Counted from the stretch's first letter, positions 38,425-50,336 are shown. The stretch: 64,000 bases of DNA from Casuarius casuarius (GCA_003342895.1 PTFA01000082.1:2476793-2540792), one strand, 5' to 3'. Notes: generated by a model from the letters alone, not told the origin. Numbers and translations: made by a program.

Positions 38425-38456
38425 TATCATCATTTTGTCTTATCATCACATTGTCT
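38425..38456 (+). repeat. 16-bp tandem duplication
   Basis: TATCATCATTTTGTCT is followed at once by TATCATCACATTGTCT, identical at 14 of 16 positions. It is a head-to-tail two-copy repeat, probably from slippage. Confidence 0.8.
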
Positions 38457-40084
38457 TTCACTAGTAACTGTACAGTGTGGATTGTTTATGTTTTTAAAAC
38501 AAGGTGTTTAATGAACCTACAGGCTTGAACATACATAACTGCATAATTATACTGTTCGCAATTTAATGGCAGAAAAGCATAAAATTCTATTTTAGAGGAG
38601 ATGCTTGAGATGCTTGTCAAAGAAAAAGCAGACAGGCATAAGTCCATTTCTCTAAAGGATATCTAATCAAAACTATTCTTTTCATGGAACAGCAAGGTAC
38701 TTTAAGGGTTCACTTCCCTATCTTGTCTTCATGCACTCATAAAACATAACCACTTTCAAACATCCAGTTCTCCTTCATCTTCCACATTGGAAATTAGCTT
38801 TTCCAGCATAAAAATGTACCTTTCAGCTGCTGGGACCATACTACAGATTAGTCTTTAGTTTGGCTTTCCAGCATAGGGCAATTTGTACATTCAAGATGAA
38901 TACACATGCTTCATGTTTATGCAGTAATAGCCACATCCTGAACCCATCAGATGTTAAGGCTGAAAACTGGGCCTGTTTGCTGATCTATGACATTATAATA
39001 ATAGCTTGAAGGTGCTTCCTCTTTATTTTTATAACCTTTTTTATTGTAGTAACCAAATCTTGGGCTTGGGCTTTTTCCAAGGAAAAGTCAAAGATGGTCT
39101 GAGTCTGAACAAAGTCTCTATTCCAAGCTGCCACTTCAGTGAATATCAGCAAGCATCTTCCAGTCCACCTCACTGACTGCCAGAACAACTGCTACACTAT
39201 ACTTCATAAAATATTTATTTTGCTTCTTAAAGGACACAACAGGCTCTCATAACAACTCAAAATCATTTCTGTGAGGATCTTGCTCACTCTCCACTGGAAC
39301 TGCCCAGGGCAGTCTTTGTCTGCCCGTAACACAGCAGGGACCGTAAGTGTGGGTGGAGTGAATACTTTTTTGCCATCACACTACTTATACTAGAATTAGG
39401 AGAGCAAGTGGGAGAAAGCATCCACNTGTAACTGGGTCACCATCCTGGGAAATTCTAACCCACAACAGTGATTGTAATCCAGACTGCAATATTAGTACAA
39501 GGTAATTCATCACAATTCAGCAGTTTCAAGCTCTATTTTCTTTCTGCAAGCTGGATCAAATGAGCAGCCAGCCCACCAGGTTCATCGGATGAAGACTGCC
39601 AAGCCAAATTGGCAAGGTCATTGAGCCTTGCAACATCTGATGGAAACTGCATGATCCCTACTGGACTGCAGTGGCCTCAGGATCACAGCTGCCTTCCCTA
39701 GAACAAGATCTTAAGACGGCTGTTCCCTCTCCTACCTCTCAAATAAATCTGTGAATTGATGCAGGGAGAAGAAAAATGTACCCAGTTTCTACTCCAGTCC
39801 CACACAGCACTGTCCATGCTTTAATAACGGTGCTGAAGGCAGGTGGAAGGCAGGCCATTGCAAATCAACCAGTTGGCAATGAATCACACCAAGCGCTAGT
39901 TCCAGGCCTGTCCTGCCAGCCCAGATGGGCAATCTGCTCCTGAGGCCAAGGCAACAAATGGCCAAAGTTCTTCTTTCACACTCTGAGACCTACATGCACA
40001 CTATTGCCCTGGGAACATCTCTTCAGATCCTATCTTCTTTTTTCAAAGGAATAAATAATAGGAAAAGGTGAAAAGGCTTCACGA

Positions 40085-40200
40085 TAAAATGTAGAGTCAA
40101 CTTGAGCAAATCAATGTAGGCCCAATGACTTCAGTGGGTTACCTTGATTTAAGTCACCTATAGTTGCTTTATACCAAGTTACTCCCCAAAATCAGAAAAC
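40085..40200. mobile_element. Palindromic-ended short element, decayed copy
   Basis: GAGCAAATCAATGTAGGCCC then AATGACTTCAGTGGGTTACC then TTGATTTAAGTCACC matches the interior of the sauropsid palindromic element ('gtaaatcagtgtaactccattgacttcagtggagttacac...tgatttacacc'). It ends at CCCAAAATCAGA, close to the family's AAAATCAGGCC terminus. It is among the clearer copies in the window. Confidence 0.5.
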
Positions 40201-42494
40201 ATTATTCTACTATTTTGTTATTGCTGTCAAACCTCACCCTGCTCTGTAAGGCCTGCTAACCATTATTTTCAATTTTTCCACAAAAAGACACATCTAAACT
40301 ACCCTGTAACAAGATTAAACAATATATTAAATGCTCTGCCTAGCACCACCACACAGATCACTAGATCCTCTGCCTTAATGATTTATTGTAGGCCAAATAC
40401 TTCTCCCACTGCTTTAGTTCATGGTCCTGTTTCCTGTAATTGGATTACTCCTTAAGGAAAGGAGAGGAAGTCTTGGCTCCAGCTCTCAAATCTAAAAGAA
40501 GTATTTAAACAGAATGGTCCCTTCTTCCACTGAAGTTTACATTTTTTCTTCTCCCTCCTTATTCATTTTATATCAGGTTCTTTTCATTCTTAGATGTAAG
40601 ATGTCCCCTTGCTATCATTTGAAAACAAACTTGTACTTCAAGAGACTGACACATTTCCATTGAATTATGGGCATTCATACTAGAGATTTTCTACCTTGTA
40701 TGAACTGATGTCTGTTTCAGCTTCCCATCTCCCAATAAACAGATCTAAACCTCTCTTCATTGGCAGTGTGTTTGAAGCAGGATGGATTTAGCAAAGGTAG
40801 GAAAGAAAAGAATCCTCCAGATCTTGTTCTTCATTCTAAGGAGAGTCACCATTATATGGCAAAAATTCCAACACTTGTAACATCTCTGACCATTTCTTTT
40901 AAGTGATATTCAGTTGACCATAAGGAAAGAAATAGTAAATAATTGAAAAGAAATGCAAGAAAATACAACTGTTTCTCACAGACAAAGAAAAACAAAGCAG
41001 AGCACATCAAAGCAGGAATGTCAGGCCCCTTGAAAATCAGCTCCAGAAAGCTGTGAAAAACAAAGTCAGAAATACCTTAGAGGAGACAGGAAAGCAAGAA
41101 GCCACTATCGTGGAAACAACAGCTTGAAAATGAGAAAGACAAAGGATAATGAAAAGGTCAACAAGTGACCTTCCTTTTAGAAAACTTCTCTATTTCCAGA
41201 TTTCTGAGANTGCATGCAATGCATCACAACCAATTGCCATTTGAGGATGGAAAAGTAAGCCAAAGGAAAGATGGCAGCAGTGACAGTAAATGAAGATAAA
41301 TAATGAGCTCTGCTACAATGCTGCCAAGGCTAGGAAGAGGGGAAGGAAACCAACACCAGATACCTTCACTATGCTGGAAGAAGACACTTCAGACACATTT
41401 CTACAGCTTTTTGCTTCTCATCATTTCTTACTTAATATCTGTAAGCATGGGAATGTAACAGAAAAACAAAAGGGCTGGGGAAGTGGGGTTTGAGAAGCAA
41501 GACATAAATAGTTTCTTACAGAGATGAAAGAAAGGACACAACAGAAAGATCAAGCTTAACTGAGAAAGAAATCACACATCACAACTCAGTAATGGTCAAT
41601 CATGTCTCAGGAAAAGTGTTTGCCACATACAACACAGACAGAGTCCTAAGGTTAAAATAAGGTAGAAACATTCCCTCATTTTCTTATTCTGCAAGTAGCA
41701 GTGAAGAATTAATTTTAAACAGCCAGCGCGCAGACTTTTTCCCAACCCTAGAAATGCACAATCTCCATTCAGCAACATTGGCTTCTATCTTTCATTTTCC
41801 CCTGGTTACCTCATCAAGGGCTGGATTCTGAAACTTCTTGCATCTAGTGTACCCTATAGCAGAGCATTTATCAAACTTTTGAGAGATCCTTGAAAATATT
41901 GCCTTTTATTGATATTCAGTCAGGATTTTNTAAGTGTTTTTGTCATGCAGAACAAAGGAAGACAAGTGAGATAAATAAAATCTGCAATTCAGAACCCCTT
42001 CCAAAATGGTTAGGAGCAAAGGTTTCTGNTATCACTACAGAAAAAAATGAAACACAACTTAATTTATAGCTTTAGTTTCACCAAGGAGTTACTTTTTCCA
42101 GTTAATGTTATGTGACCAGAATTCAGTAACTGGCTTTTTTCCCCCCTCTCTACTTTAAAAGAGGAGAAAAAAACAGAAGAATGACTTTTTCTTTTGCTTT
42201 AAATCCACATCTACTTCAAGCACAGCTCACAGTAAAAGAGGCCGGCCTCATTTTAGACTAGAAAAACAAGCACTTAACACTCCCTCCCCAAAGAGTGTAT
42301 TACTCTGAATGCCTTGGTGAAGCATGTACATCTCTTAAAAATTAAGATACGCATCTGTGGGTTTAAACAGAGGTTGAGAAACTTCATGCTTAAAAGAATG
42401 TTTTCCGAGGAATTTAAGAGAGAGCTGGAAATAAAGCTTAACTTCTAGCTGTCTTTCAACCTTAAATTATGGTGATCTTCTGTGACTCCACAAG
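40201..42494. other. AT-rich non-coding DNA, no gene seen
   Basis: I see no gene, RNA gene or named repeat. A purine-rich, A/G-heavy stretch runs from about 40920 to 41360 with many GAAAG words and no clean unit. Three single Ns occur (41210, 41930, 42029), the last two 99 bp apart. Confidence 0.7.
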
Positions 42495-42567
42495 AAGTCA
42501 ATAGTTCAATGGATAACATGCTTAACCAGGGATCAGGCAATTGCTGGGTTGATTATCCCTGTCTTGC
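42495..42567 (+). pseudogene. Decayed tRNA-Arg-like sequence or tRNA-derived SINE head
   Basis: The stretch aligns over tRNA length with vertebrate tRNA-Arg(ACG). CAATGGATAAC (42507-42517) is identical to the D-arm/box A region, GGATCAG (42530-42536) is identical after the anticodon, and a degraded TGGGTTGATTATCCC (42545-42559) sits where the T-loop box B should be. Box B (consensus GGTTCRANYCC) is damaged, the acceptor arms do not pair well and the aligned anticodon is no longer ACG, so it cannot be a working tRNA. It may be a retro-tRNA pseudogene or the head of a SINE, but no known SINE body follows. Confidence 0.5.
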
Positions 42568-43478
42568 GAGCATTTGTAGCTTCCCTTTGGAGTTTATTTA
42601 AGCAAACCAAAACTTTTGAAGCAAAATCAGAAGAGCCACAAGCTGGACAGGCATTTAGCATATCTGACTATAACTTGCCACTGTTTTTATGCACACCCCT
42701 CCCCACAACATTACATGCTTTTATATTAGTTCAAACCAGGAAGTTACAGCCAAGCAGAGTAGAAATACTTTGTTTCGGGACATGAAAGAATAAAACACAT
42801 TTCTTCTCCATATTTTTGAACATATTTTAAGCTCATTACAGGCCTCCCTTCTGATCCCTAAAATACTAAATGGTTTGGCTTGTCTGTTGGAGACAGAGTT
42901 AGAGCTGTAAGGAAAGCACCAACCAAATGGATCACAGACTGGTGGGAAGAGGATGCCACGTCTGTTTTCATGCACATATATACAACATGGCCAGTGACCA
43001 TTTTTGTTCCTGCCATGGCAGTGGTTCCCAAGCTCTGCTTTACTGCTTTATTTTCAGTTAAATCCACTTTGAAGCTAAGATTTCCTCACCTTGCTTAGCT
43101 TGGAGCACCAGTTTGCTATGACTGGAAACTCTAACAAAGATCATGCCACAGCTATCTCTCTTTGATAAGTGAGATTCAAGCTTCAGGTGTTAAATAAAGA
43201 ATTTAGATAAGGTCACTTCTGTCCCCTCATCCTCCTCACCTGTCCAGCCTCCCATATGCAGCTTACCTGAGGAATTACGAGGCAGCCTCTAACCACAGCA
43301 GGATATCCAGTGGCCCCTGTTGTGTTTGATTCATGACTCACTTAGCAAGTACTCTGGTGAAAGTTCAGTTCATTCCATTAGGCCTATTTCTTTCTTTCTC
43401 ACAGCACAATCTGTCTTACAGCGCAGTCAGGCACTGCGAGGCAAGGCCCAGCACTTCTCCATCCCAGCCCCTGTAAGG

Positions 43479-43845
43479 CGGTGGGGGCACAAGGCAGGGG
43501 CGCGCACCGCAGACGTCGCCCGTCAGCCCCAGGAACATACGAAACATCCCACCGCCCAGGCCCCGGCCCCAGAAACACCCTGTACTCTCACACTGTGATT
43601 CAGACTGCTACCAGGTGCTTGCAATTTGACAGTTTTGCAGGAGTGCTACTCTGTCGGTGCCAGCAAAGCAACCAGCTCGAGAGGCACCGAGAGAGCAATC
43701 TGTTGTGTGGGGGAGGTGAGGAGCATCCACGGCTGACGGTGGTTGCAGGGGGCAGACGTGCCATCGCCCGGCTGTCTCTGACTCAGCACCGATGAAGGAG
43801 TACCTCGGGTGTCTCATGGAGGGATCAGAGGAGACTACAACTCGC
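43479..43845. promoter_or_regulatory. CpG-dense block 1
   Basis: I count about 19 CpG dinucleotides from 43479 to 43792 and 2 more by 43845, whereas typical 300-bp stretches of this window have none to three. It includes a CGCGCACCGCAGACGTCGCC segment at 43501-43520. An open frame of 164 codons on the minus strand (43608-44102) and one on the plus (43481-43795) cover it, but neither has recognisable domains. It could be an orphan CpG island, a lncRNA promoter, or a recent GC-rich insertion. No TATA box or gene start can be assigned. Confidence 0.55.
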
Positions 43846-44379
43846 TTTAAAAGCACCACTGAAAATGCTGTGGTGCTCCCAAATGCACCCAGGCCAGTTT
43901 CCGCCAGAAAATGTTTTAACTGCACAAGTGGTGAACGTTTTGTGAAACCGCAGGTGATGCAGCTAGCATAGCTAATGTGATCACACAAAACACTGATGGT
44001 AAGAATTTTATTTAAAAGTATTGTAGTAAAAATCAATTGGAAAATTAAAAATGTATAGCCCAGACTTCCAAAGGGAAATCCATTTTTATATACAAAAAGC
44101 ACCTATATAGCCAGAAAATAATAGACTGAATACTCAAAGAGTTTTTATAAAACCAAGAAGAAATAGCTACAGTAAAGGTTGGACATTTTCTGGTGTTTGG
44201 GGAATTTCTTTATATCACTTTGTAGACCGCTTCTGATTTTGATGATTGGATTTTTAAGGTTATTAGTAGATACATCCTTCTCAAGGAAAACCATTGCTTT
44301 ACTGAAGGGGTCTGAGGTCAAAATCCAGACCCAAGGATGAGGAGTCATTTGCAGAAGCAGAACAAGTAGAGTAGTGGAC
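43846..44379. other. AT-rich spacer between CpG blocks 1 and 2
   Basis: Composition drops abruptly to AT-rich, with runs such as TTTTATTTAAAAG and AAATTAAAAATG and only a few CpGs. No gene or repeat is recognised. The contrast with both flanks is sharp. Confidence 0.6.
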
Positions 44380-44750
44380 CGTGGTCAGTACCTGCTCCCC
44401 AGATGCCGGGGCTCACAGCCCGGCCTGCTAACAGGGACTGAAGTCAGAGGCGGTCTATATCTCCGTGCCAGGCTGGAAACTGATTTCTGAGTAGATACCG
44501 GTTGTGGTCAGCCGGCTCTGTGCAAGGGGTGCAATCGCGGGGAGACACAGCGGGTGGCCGGTGGCTGGAAGGGAGGGCAGGGCCACCCTTTCTCAGCCAC
44601 TGCTCCAGGGTGATCAGCCCAAGCGGTGAAACACCAGAAATGCTTACTGCCACAGCACACTGGTTCTGGGAGCGCAGGTGCACAGGCGGTCCCAATGGAC
44701 GGCTCTCATGGATACCAACAGCCATCGTCTCTGCAGGCCTCGACTGAAGG
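44380..44750. promoter_or_regulatory. CpG-dense block 2
   Basis: About 17 CpGs occur in some 360 bp, with CCGG, GCGG and TCGCGG words. At 44405-44424 GCCGGGGCT-CAC-AGCCCGGC forms a GC-rich hairpin with one bulged base. The open frames on both strands (81 to 105 codons) have no recognisable motif. I see no similarity to block 1, so the two are not simple LTR copies of each other as far as the eye can tell. Confidence 0.5.
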
Positions 44751-45654
44751 GCAGCACACATCAGAAATCCAAAAGAGCCAGGACATGCAAGAGATGTATT
44801 TCAAACAACTCTGATAGCATGATTATACTGTACATATGTGTGCATTCTACTCAGGGAAATATTTTACCTGTCTAAAGATTAGGTTGATAGAAAATAAGGA
44901 CCAGGTACTGATACTTATTACCCACTCAGCTAGTTTCTGATCACCTTTTCTCACTACTTTGTACTTTATTTGATGAACTGACCTATTCAATTTAAGTAGG
45001 GCTGTTCAAGCAATGAGACTTTATGTGTAGCCTGAATAAAGATGGAAGAATTTAGAAATAAATTAACTGCTGTAAACAGTATCAGTTATTTTGAACTCCT
45101 CATTGCCTAAATGGAAAACTAAACAGTGCAGTGTTTGCAAGCACACAGACAAATTCAGATTCTTAATTACCACATTTTCTTCAAGGCTCATATGCAACAA
45201 TTGGATACACATAAGGCTATCACTTCAAATTTACTACACCAAAACAACAAGTTTATTATTTCTCTTTTTCCATTTGAATTCATGCCCTTTGAGAGTCTGA
45301 AGCTGACAGAAAGAAAGGACACAGAAAGCATGCAACTGTTAGGAGGATTTTTGGTTCAAACTCTTGTATAGGCCCCCCTCTGGCTCTAGTGTCATTCCCG
45401 CCTTGGACTCTCAAAGCCTAATGTCAGTATCTGCCCAAATAGGCAGAGGCTATATAATTTTAAGATTTGTGGCCTAATTATAATGATTCCAAGATCAAAT
45501 GACTCTTCAAAAAGCTGTGAATGCTCACCAGTGGGCTCCTTTTCTAGGGTCCATGCTGAGAGGAGCTGAGTTACAATGAAGCAAATGGGGATGCTCAACT
45601 GTTTGCAGAATCGAGTGCTGGGATCCCATCCTGTTCCCAGCAAACATTTTCATG

Positions 45655-45770
45655 ACAGCTGGATTGAGCTGCAGAGCGGAGAATTAAGGACACTTTCATT
45701 AGTTAAATGCTAATTGCCCTAGCAGTACACATAATGCCAAACGAGGCAGGAAGGAGTCGGGCTTATCACT
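45655..45770. promoter_or_regulatory. Candidate conserved element with homeobox cores
   Basis: The stretch contains GAGAATTAAGGAC, CTTTCATTAGTTAAATGC and TAATTGCCCTAGCAG in complex, non-repetitive sequence. That texture often marks conserved vertebrate enhancers. Only a few TAAT/ATTA cores are present and conservation cannot be tested here. Confidence 0.22.
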
Positions 45771-48588
45771 GTGTAGCAGCCACCACCACAGGGAGGGAAC
45801 TGTGCCTGCAGTCTCCAGGTGGTGCTCTACCTCCTGCAAGAAACCTCTCCTGATCTGCCCTCAGAAGAGCAGTTCCAGCTCGTTTGTCCTTCTGGATATT
45901 TGCATCACCAAGCTCCTTGGATTAACATAAAGAGCTGGTAGTAAAGTAAATAAAATGAACTACTTCCTACAGAGGACTGAGCCAGAGTTAAAAAGGAAAA
46001 CAAAAAGAAAAGCAATAAAATCAGGAGTTTTTTGAGTTTTCTGCTGTTTTTCAGGAGAAAATGGGGAAAAAAATCGGGATGAGGAAAGCAAAGACATTTC
46101 CCATCATGAATGCTTGAATGCTGTACACATGATCTCATTGGTAATGGGTCAATTCCTCCTGCTGTGCCTAGGGCAAGATGGCTGTGATATAAAAAATACT
46201 TTCAGTGGCTGTTGACACTGCAGAAATCTTTTATTTCTCTCTCTCCCTCTCTCTTTTTTTTTTAACTGCATCTATTTCTCCATCGTAAGCATATAAAAAT
46301 TAAGAACTTTATAACAACCACTTGGTTGAGCTAGTAATTGCATATTACATCATTTATCACACATAGACAATCAAAGTTTGTCACCCTCTTAATAAAAAGA
46401 GTGGGGCTGCTGAAAATTTAAGCACAAATAGGGACATTTGTGGCACATTGTCATCAGTAGTGCTGACAACAGGGACTAGTTGCAGTGAATCCTTTGGGAC
46501 TTGGAGCCATCAGTTCACACCCAAACCAACTGGGATCATAGAAAGACTCCCCTCCAGTACCCTGGAATAAATAGGAAGCAGTAATAACAAAGAGGGTGTG
46601 TTCACTTTCATTAGTTCATTCATTGAATATTTTGGAAAGAAATCAGAGCTTTTCCTACCACTTGCCTGTTAGACAAATTGCTATTTCATGTCGTCAGTGC
46701 CCTGAGAAAAGTACAAAACTTGGAGAGGGATCAGCAGTGTATCTTAATGCCTCTAAAAAGAAGATAATTGGCAGAAATTGGACAGAATTTTTTGCTGTAC
46801 CTCGGTAACAGACAGAGGTTAGGATAGAAATGACATAGTAGAACAAAACAGTAAAATTGCAAGATGCAGTTGCATAGTAGCAAATATATGATCCTGATTA
46901 CTAATGGCAAAAAGCAAGTTAATTTTTGGGAGTACTAGTGGTGTCTCAGGCTTTTGTAGGACATTGCAATAAAGAAATTTCATGTATGGTAGATAGAGGG
47001 TGATTTTTCTGCTTCCTCTGCTTTCCCTGGTTAAACAGTAACCCAGATAGGAACTGACTATAAATATAAATAGAATATAGCATGAAACGAGAAATAATAT
47101 CTGAATATTTTGTATCCCATCCATTTTCAGGACTCACTATGGTGCCTATCAGTAAACAAGGAGAGATTAGAAAACCAAAACCACTCTTTGGTTACTTTTA
47201 TTGCCCCCATTACTTACTGTAGTTTATTTGCAGTTCTTTGAAACAACACAAGATGCCATTTAAAATCATTTAGAAGATGAATCTCATTTCAAACACTGCA
47301 CTATCGTCTCCTCTTCCCCAGGGAGAAAGATGGGTTATAATACATGGGCAGTGAAGAGTTTTAAAGGCTATATATTGCATAGGCTATTGAACTCCTAAGG
47401 AAGATCCTGGATGGAAGAAATTTCTGCAAGGATATGCTGTAGGGAGTGCACATAGAGTACCTAATATTAAATTGTTTTTCTTCATTTGTAGTATATTAGT
47501 ACTTTTTATTGCATTCCTTTTTCTCTCTATTTATCTGCGTGTGACCTTATTCCACACTACAAAAGAAAGAGAGACATCAAGGTATAATTCCCACGTCTTG
47601 CCAAAGGCATACAGTAAAACTAAACTATCAGAACACTTGCTGCATGATACTATTTTTTCAAGGAAAGTACCACTACAAACAGTGACCAAGAAGAGGATCA
47701 GGCAAGTAGGCTTATCTCTCTTTTTTTTTCCCCCATGTCTTTGGTAAAATCACTATTTTTGAGGGGTCTTTTTGCAATAACTGGCTTCTAATCAAAGAAA
47801 GAAGATAGAAAAATTACCAGCAAAAAGGTAGAAAAGCAGAATACTTCACAGAATCCTATTATGCAGATTCAGCCTATCTGGAGAGAATTTAGATACTCCA
47901 GGGAAAGGCACTGTGGAATCGTCCTCACCCTACATTCCCCAGGAAAAAGGCAGAAAATCTTTAAGGGATATGAACGTAAGCCTTTCTGGTCTGTACCCAC
48001 CTCACTCAGGCATGAGTTGTTGGATTCAGTACAAAAGAAACTGGATGCAATTCCTTGGCCTGCACTTTAAAGCTTAAACTAGATGAACTAATGGTACCTT
48101 GTAGCCTTTAAAAAAAATCTGTACATTACTTTTTGTGGACTTTTATGATGTTCCCTCCTTTTTATTCTAGCTCTCTTCCTGAGGCAACTTGCTGCATCTC
48201 TCTGACACTTGACAAAATAAATAACCAGAAGTCCTCAAATTTAAAAGTGTGTGCACATGTTTCTGTATACACACCTCTCCCCCAGTCAGAGCCAGAAAAA
48301 GGGATGTGCTAAAAGCATACAGTAAGTGCCCTGACAAAGACAGGTACTGTATGAAATTCAATATCCTTTGGATATGCAATTAATATGGAGATTGTAGAAT
48401 TAAAAATACAACCTGTACTACTACAGAAAATAAAAATCCATGTATTATATCTTTCACATAATTATCTGTTGTTCTGCCTTCTATTCTTTTTTCCCTCCTT
48501 CCGTATGTAAGGCTGCTCACTTCAAAATGCCGGGGAGTCAAATAAAAATCAAAAGACTTCTAAGCCACTGGATAAAACCTCTCTGTAC

Positions 48589-48602
48589 TCACTAGGTGGC
48601 AT
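48589..48602 (+). promoter_or_regulatory. CTCF-like motif
   Basis: TCACTAGGTGGCAT matches CCASYAGRKGGCRS at 12 of 14 positions, with the central CACTAGGTGGCA intact. It is the best CTCF-type match I found. It lies between the CpG blocks at 44.4 and 49.8 kb and points the same way as the weaker match at 5.9 kb. Binding is unproven. Confidence 0.45.
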
Positions 48603-49768
48603 TTGCCATTAGAGAAGCATCAGGAGCATGTGATCCTTGACCACTCAGCAGTAAGGTGCAGCAGATGAAGATCACACCCTAACAGGTATGCCCTGCTCAT
48701 AAGCCAGGTGAATGGGTAAGACTACAACTGACTGGTAAAAACCTTTGACTCATCTCCGCCTTGCCCACCCCATGAAATTCTAATTCAAAAATATAGAGAG
48801 CACCTTGATAATTTATGATAGGAAATGCCCCCTCAGGCATCATGATTTTATCTGGCTTATTCCTGAGTTCCATTTTTCAGGCTCTCATCACCATTTCCTA
48901 ATCACAGATGGTAACAACACATCAACATCTATAAGAAATGCCAGCAAGGCATTCCCTAGTCAAGCTCAAGGAAAAATGGTGAAATAAGGCTAAAGGTGTG
49001 GCTGAAAATAATAAGCATTTAGATGCAAGATGAAAAACCAAGGCCAAGAGCCTTGCCTTCACACTCTAAAATGCAAAAATGAAAAGAGCAACTATAATAT
49101 TAATAATTAAATTTGAATTAAAAGTAGTGTAAGTAAAGGCCAAGAGAGTATTTTTACTTTATAAATTTTTTATTGTTTTGGATCAGTCAGAGACATGGAA
49201 GGCTGTGAATACAGAAATATGCATGTAAATGAAGTAATATGTACTAAGATGTCCTAACTGAGGACACATTTTTTTTTATAAACCATAAAAGTTGTATAAT
49301 TAATGTTACAATAGACTAAGGACACGAATAAGTAATGAGAATTATGTTTAAATAACTGCTGGACAAGGGTCTGAAAGGATTAAAAATACAATCTTGAAGC
49401 ATCATTTTGTCATATCCATAGCAATCACTGCAGGGTTATACTGCCATGACTATCACAGCCATGTGTGCTCAGCATAGCTCTGAATTATTATGGTACAGTA
49501 AGTACTTGATCTGAGTTGAATTACGCAGTATTTCCAAGAGCCTTGGAGAGAACCTTAATTCTAAATTTGAGAAGAGTAAAGACAACAATCACCCTAAAAT
49601 TTGGAAAATTACATAGTCATATAGCTGTCTCCACAGGTTAATGGCAAGTCACAAGTACAGGCCTGAGGGAGTGGTAGTGAAGGGCCATATCTCATTTAGC
49701 TCCTTCTTCTTTCCCATCCAGGATCCACCAGTCCCTTCCCAAACCCATCACCCTCTCAGGTCACCCAG

Positions 49769-50078
49769 CGTCAGCAGCAGGCCGCGGGATTGCTGGAGGG
49801 GGGAGCAGATCCTGGGGGTTGAGGAGGAGCAGTGCCGGTGCTCGAGGTGCTCAGCGGTCAAGGGACCTAGTGCGACTGCACCGCAGGAGCCAGGCTGCAC
49901 TGATGGCTTTGCTGCTGTGTCCAGAGCAAGCTCTGCACTGCCAAATCCTCTCCGCTGCTTCAAGGAAGCGACCTGAAACACTGTCCTCCCTCCGCCCCTC
50001 TCTGCAGCCCCAGGTGTCCTGGGGTGCGGGAACCTGCTTGGGGCACTGCTCGAGGACCCTCCCCGCAGCATGGCCCCG
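49769..50078. promoter_or_regulatory. CpG-dense block 3
   Basis: About 15 CpGs occur in 310 bp of GC-rich sequence with GCCGCGGG, CCGGTGCTCGAGG and TCCGCCCC words. At its right edge TATTTAAA (50083-50090) abuts the block, so reading the minus strand gives a TATA-like TTTAAATA followed by CpG-rich DNA. Frames of 146 codons (minus, 49748-50188) and 111 codons (plus, 49641-49976) overlap it without recognisable domains. It may be an orphan CpG island or lncRNA promoter. Confidence 0.5.
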
Positions 50079-50336
50079 CTGCTATTTAAAAAGCTTGAGT
50101 ATTTATAAAGCTCTTTGAAGATGAAAAGCAGCATCTGATCATTACAATGGCATTCAATGTATAGTTTGCATAATAATAGATCATGCACAAAGGCTTTTTC
50201 AAAGAAACATTTTTAGTATCTGGGACATTAAGCAACCAAAGAACTTGTAAAAAAGATAATTATTTAGTTGGTGAGTGGATGCAATTGTTACCCACCGAGG
50301 CCCCAGTCTGGCAACTGGATCTGAGAAGGCCAGATA

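Larger units (their letters stand above)
33786..40080. other. Non-coding DNA, no gene seen
   Basis: The stretch holds the GGGAAA array at 37.07-37.12 kb, a MEF2 consensus and a small tandem duplication near 38.4 kb. A nine-base G run lies at about 35119-35127 and a GA-rich patch at about 37510-37527 includes an N. Five single Ns are scattered (34270, 34682, 35531, 37515, 39426). Open frames are short and unconvincing. A palindrome GCCAAATTGGC lies at 39603-39613. Confidence 0.7.
44751..49768. other. AT-rich non-coding DNA, no gene seen
   Basis: No gene is recognised. The stretch contains a TAAT-type patch at 45.66-45.77 kb, a CT-rich run at 46234-46263, a CTCF-like site at 48.59 kb and very AT-rich DNA at 49.08-49.35 kb. 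No single N occurs from 42030 to 50946, the longest N-free run in the window. Confidence 0.7.

Noticed and set aside
43608..44102. 164-codon open frame on the minus strand, the longest in the window
   Set aside because: It spans the edge of a CpG-dense block where stops are rarer, has no recognisable domain, and fits chance expectation for 64 kb of six-frame translation.
44405..44424. GC-rich hairpin resembling a bacterial terminator
   Set aside because: There is no T run after it, and the sequence is vertebrate nuclear DNA. It is simply a GC-rich inverted repeat inside CpG block 2.
43479..44750. The two CpG blocks as paired LTRs of an endogenous retrovirus
   Set aside because: The blocks share no visible sequence, and the AT-rich interior of about 530 bp has no gag, pol or env-like frame.
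49748..50188. 146-codon minus-strand frame over CpG block 3
   Set aside because: The GC-rich block lowers stop frequency, and the translation is Ser/Pro/Arg-rich with no domain.
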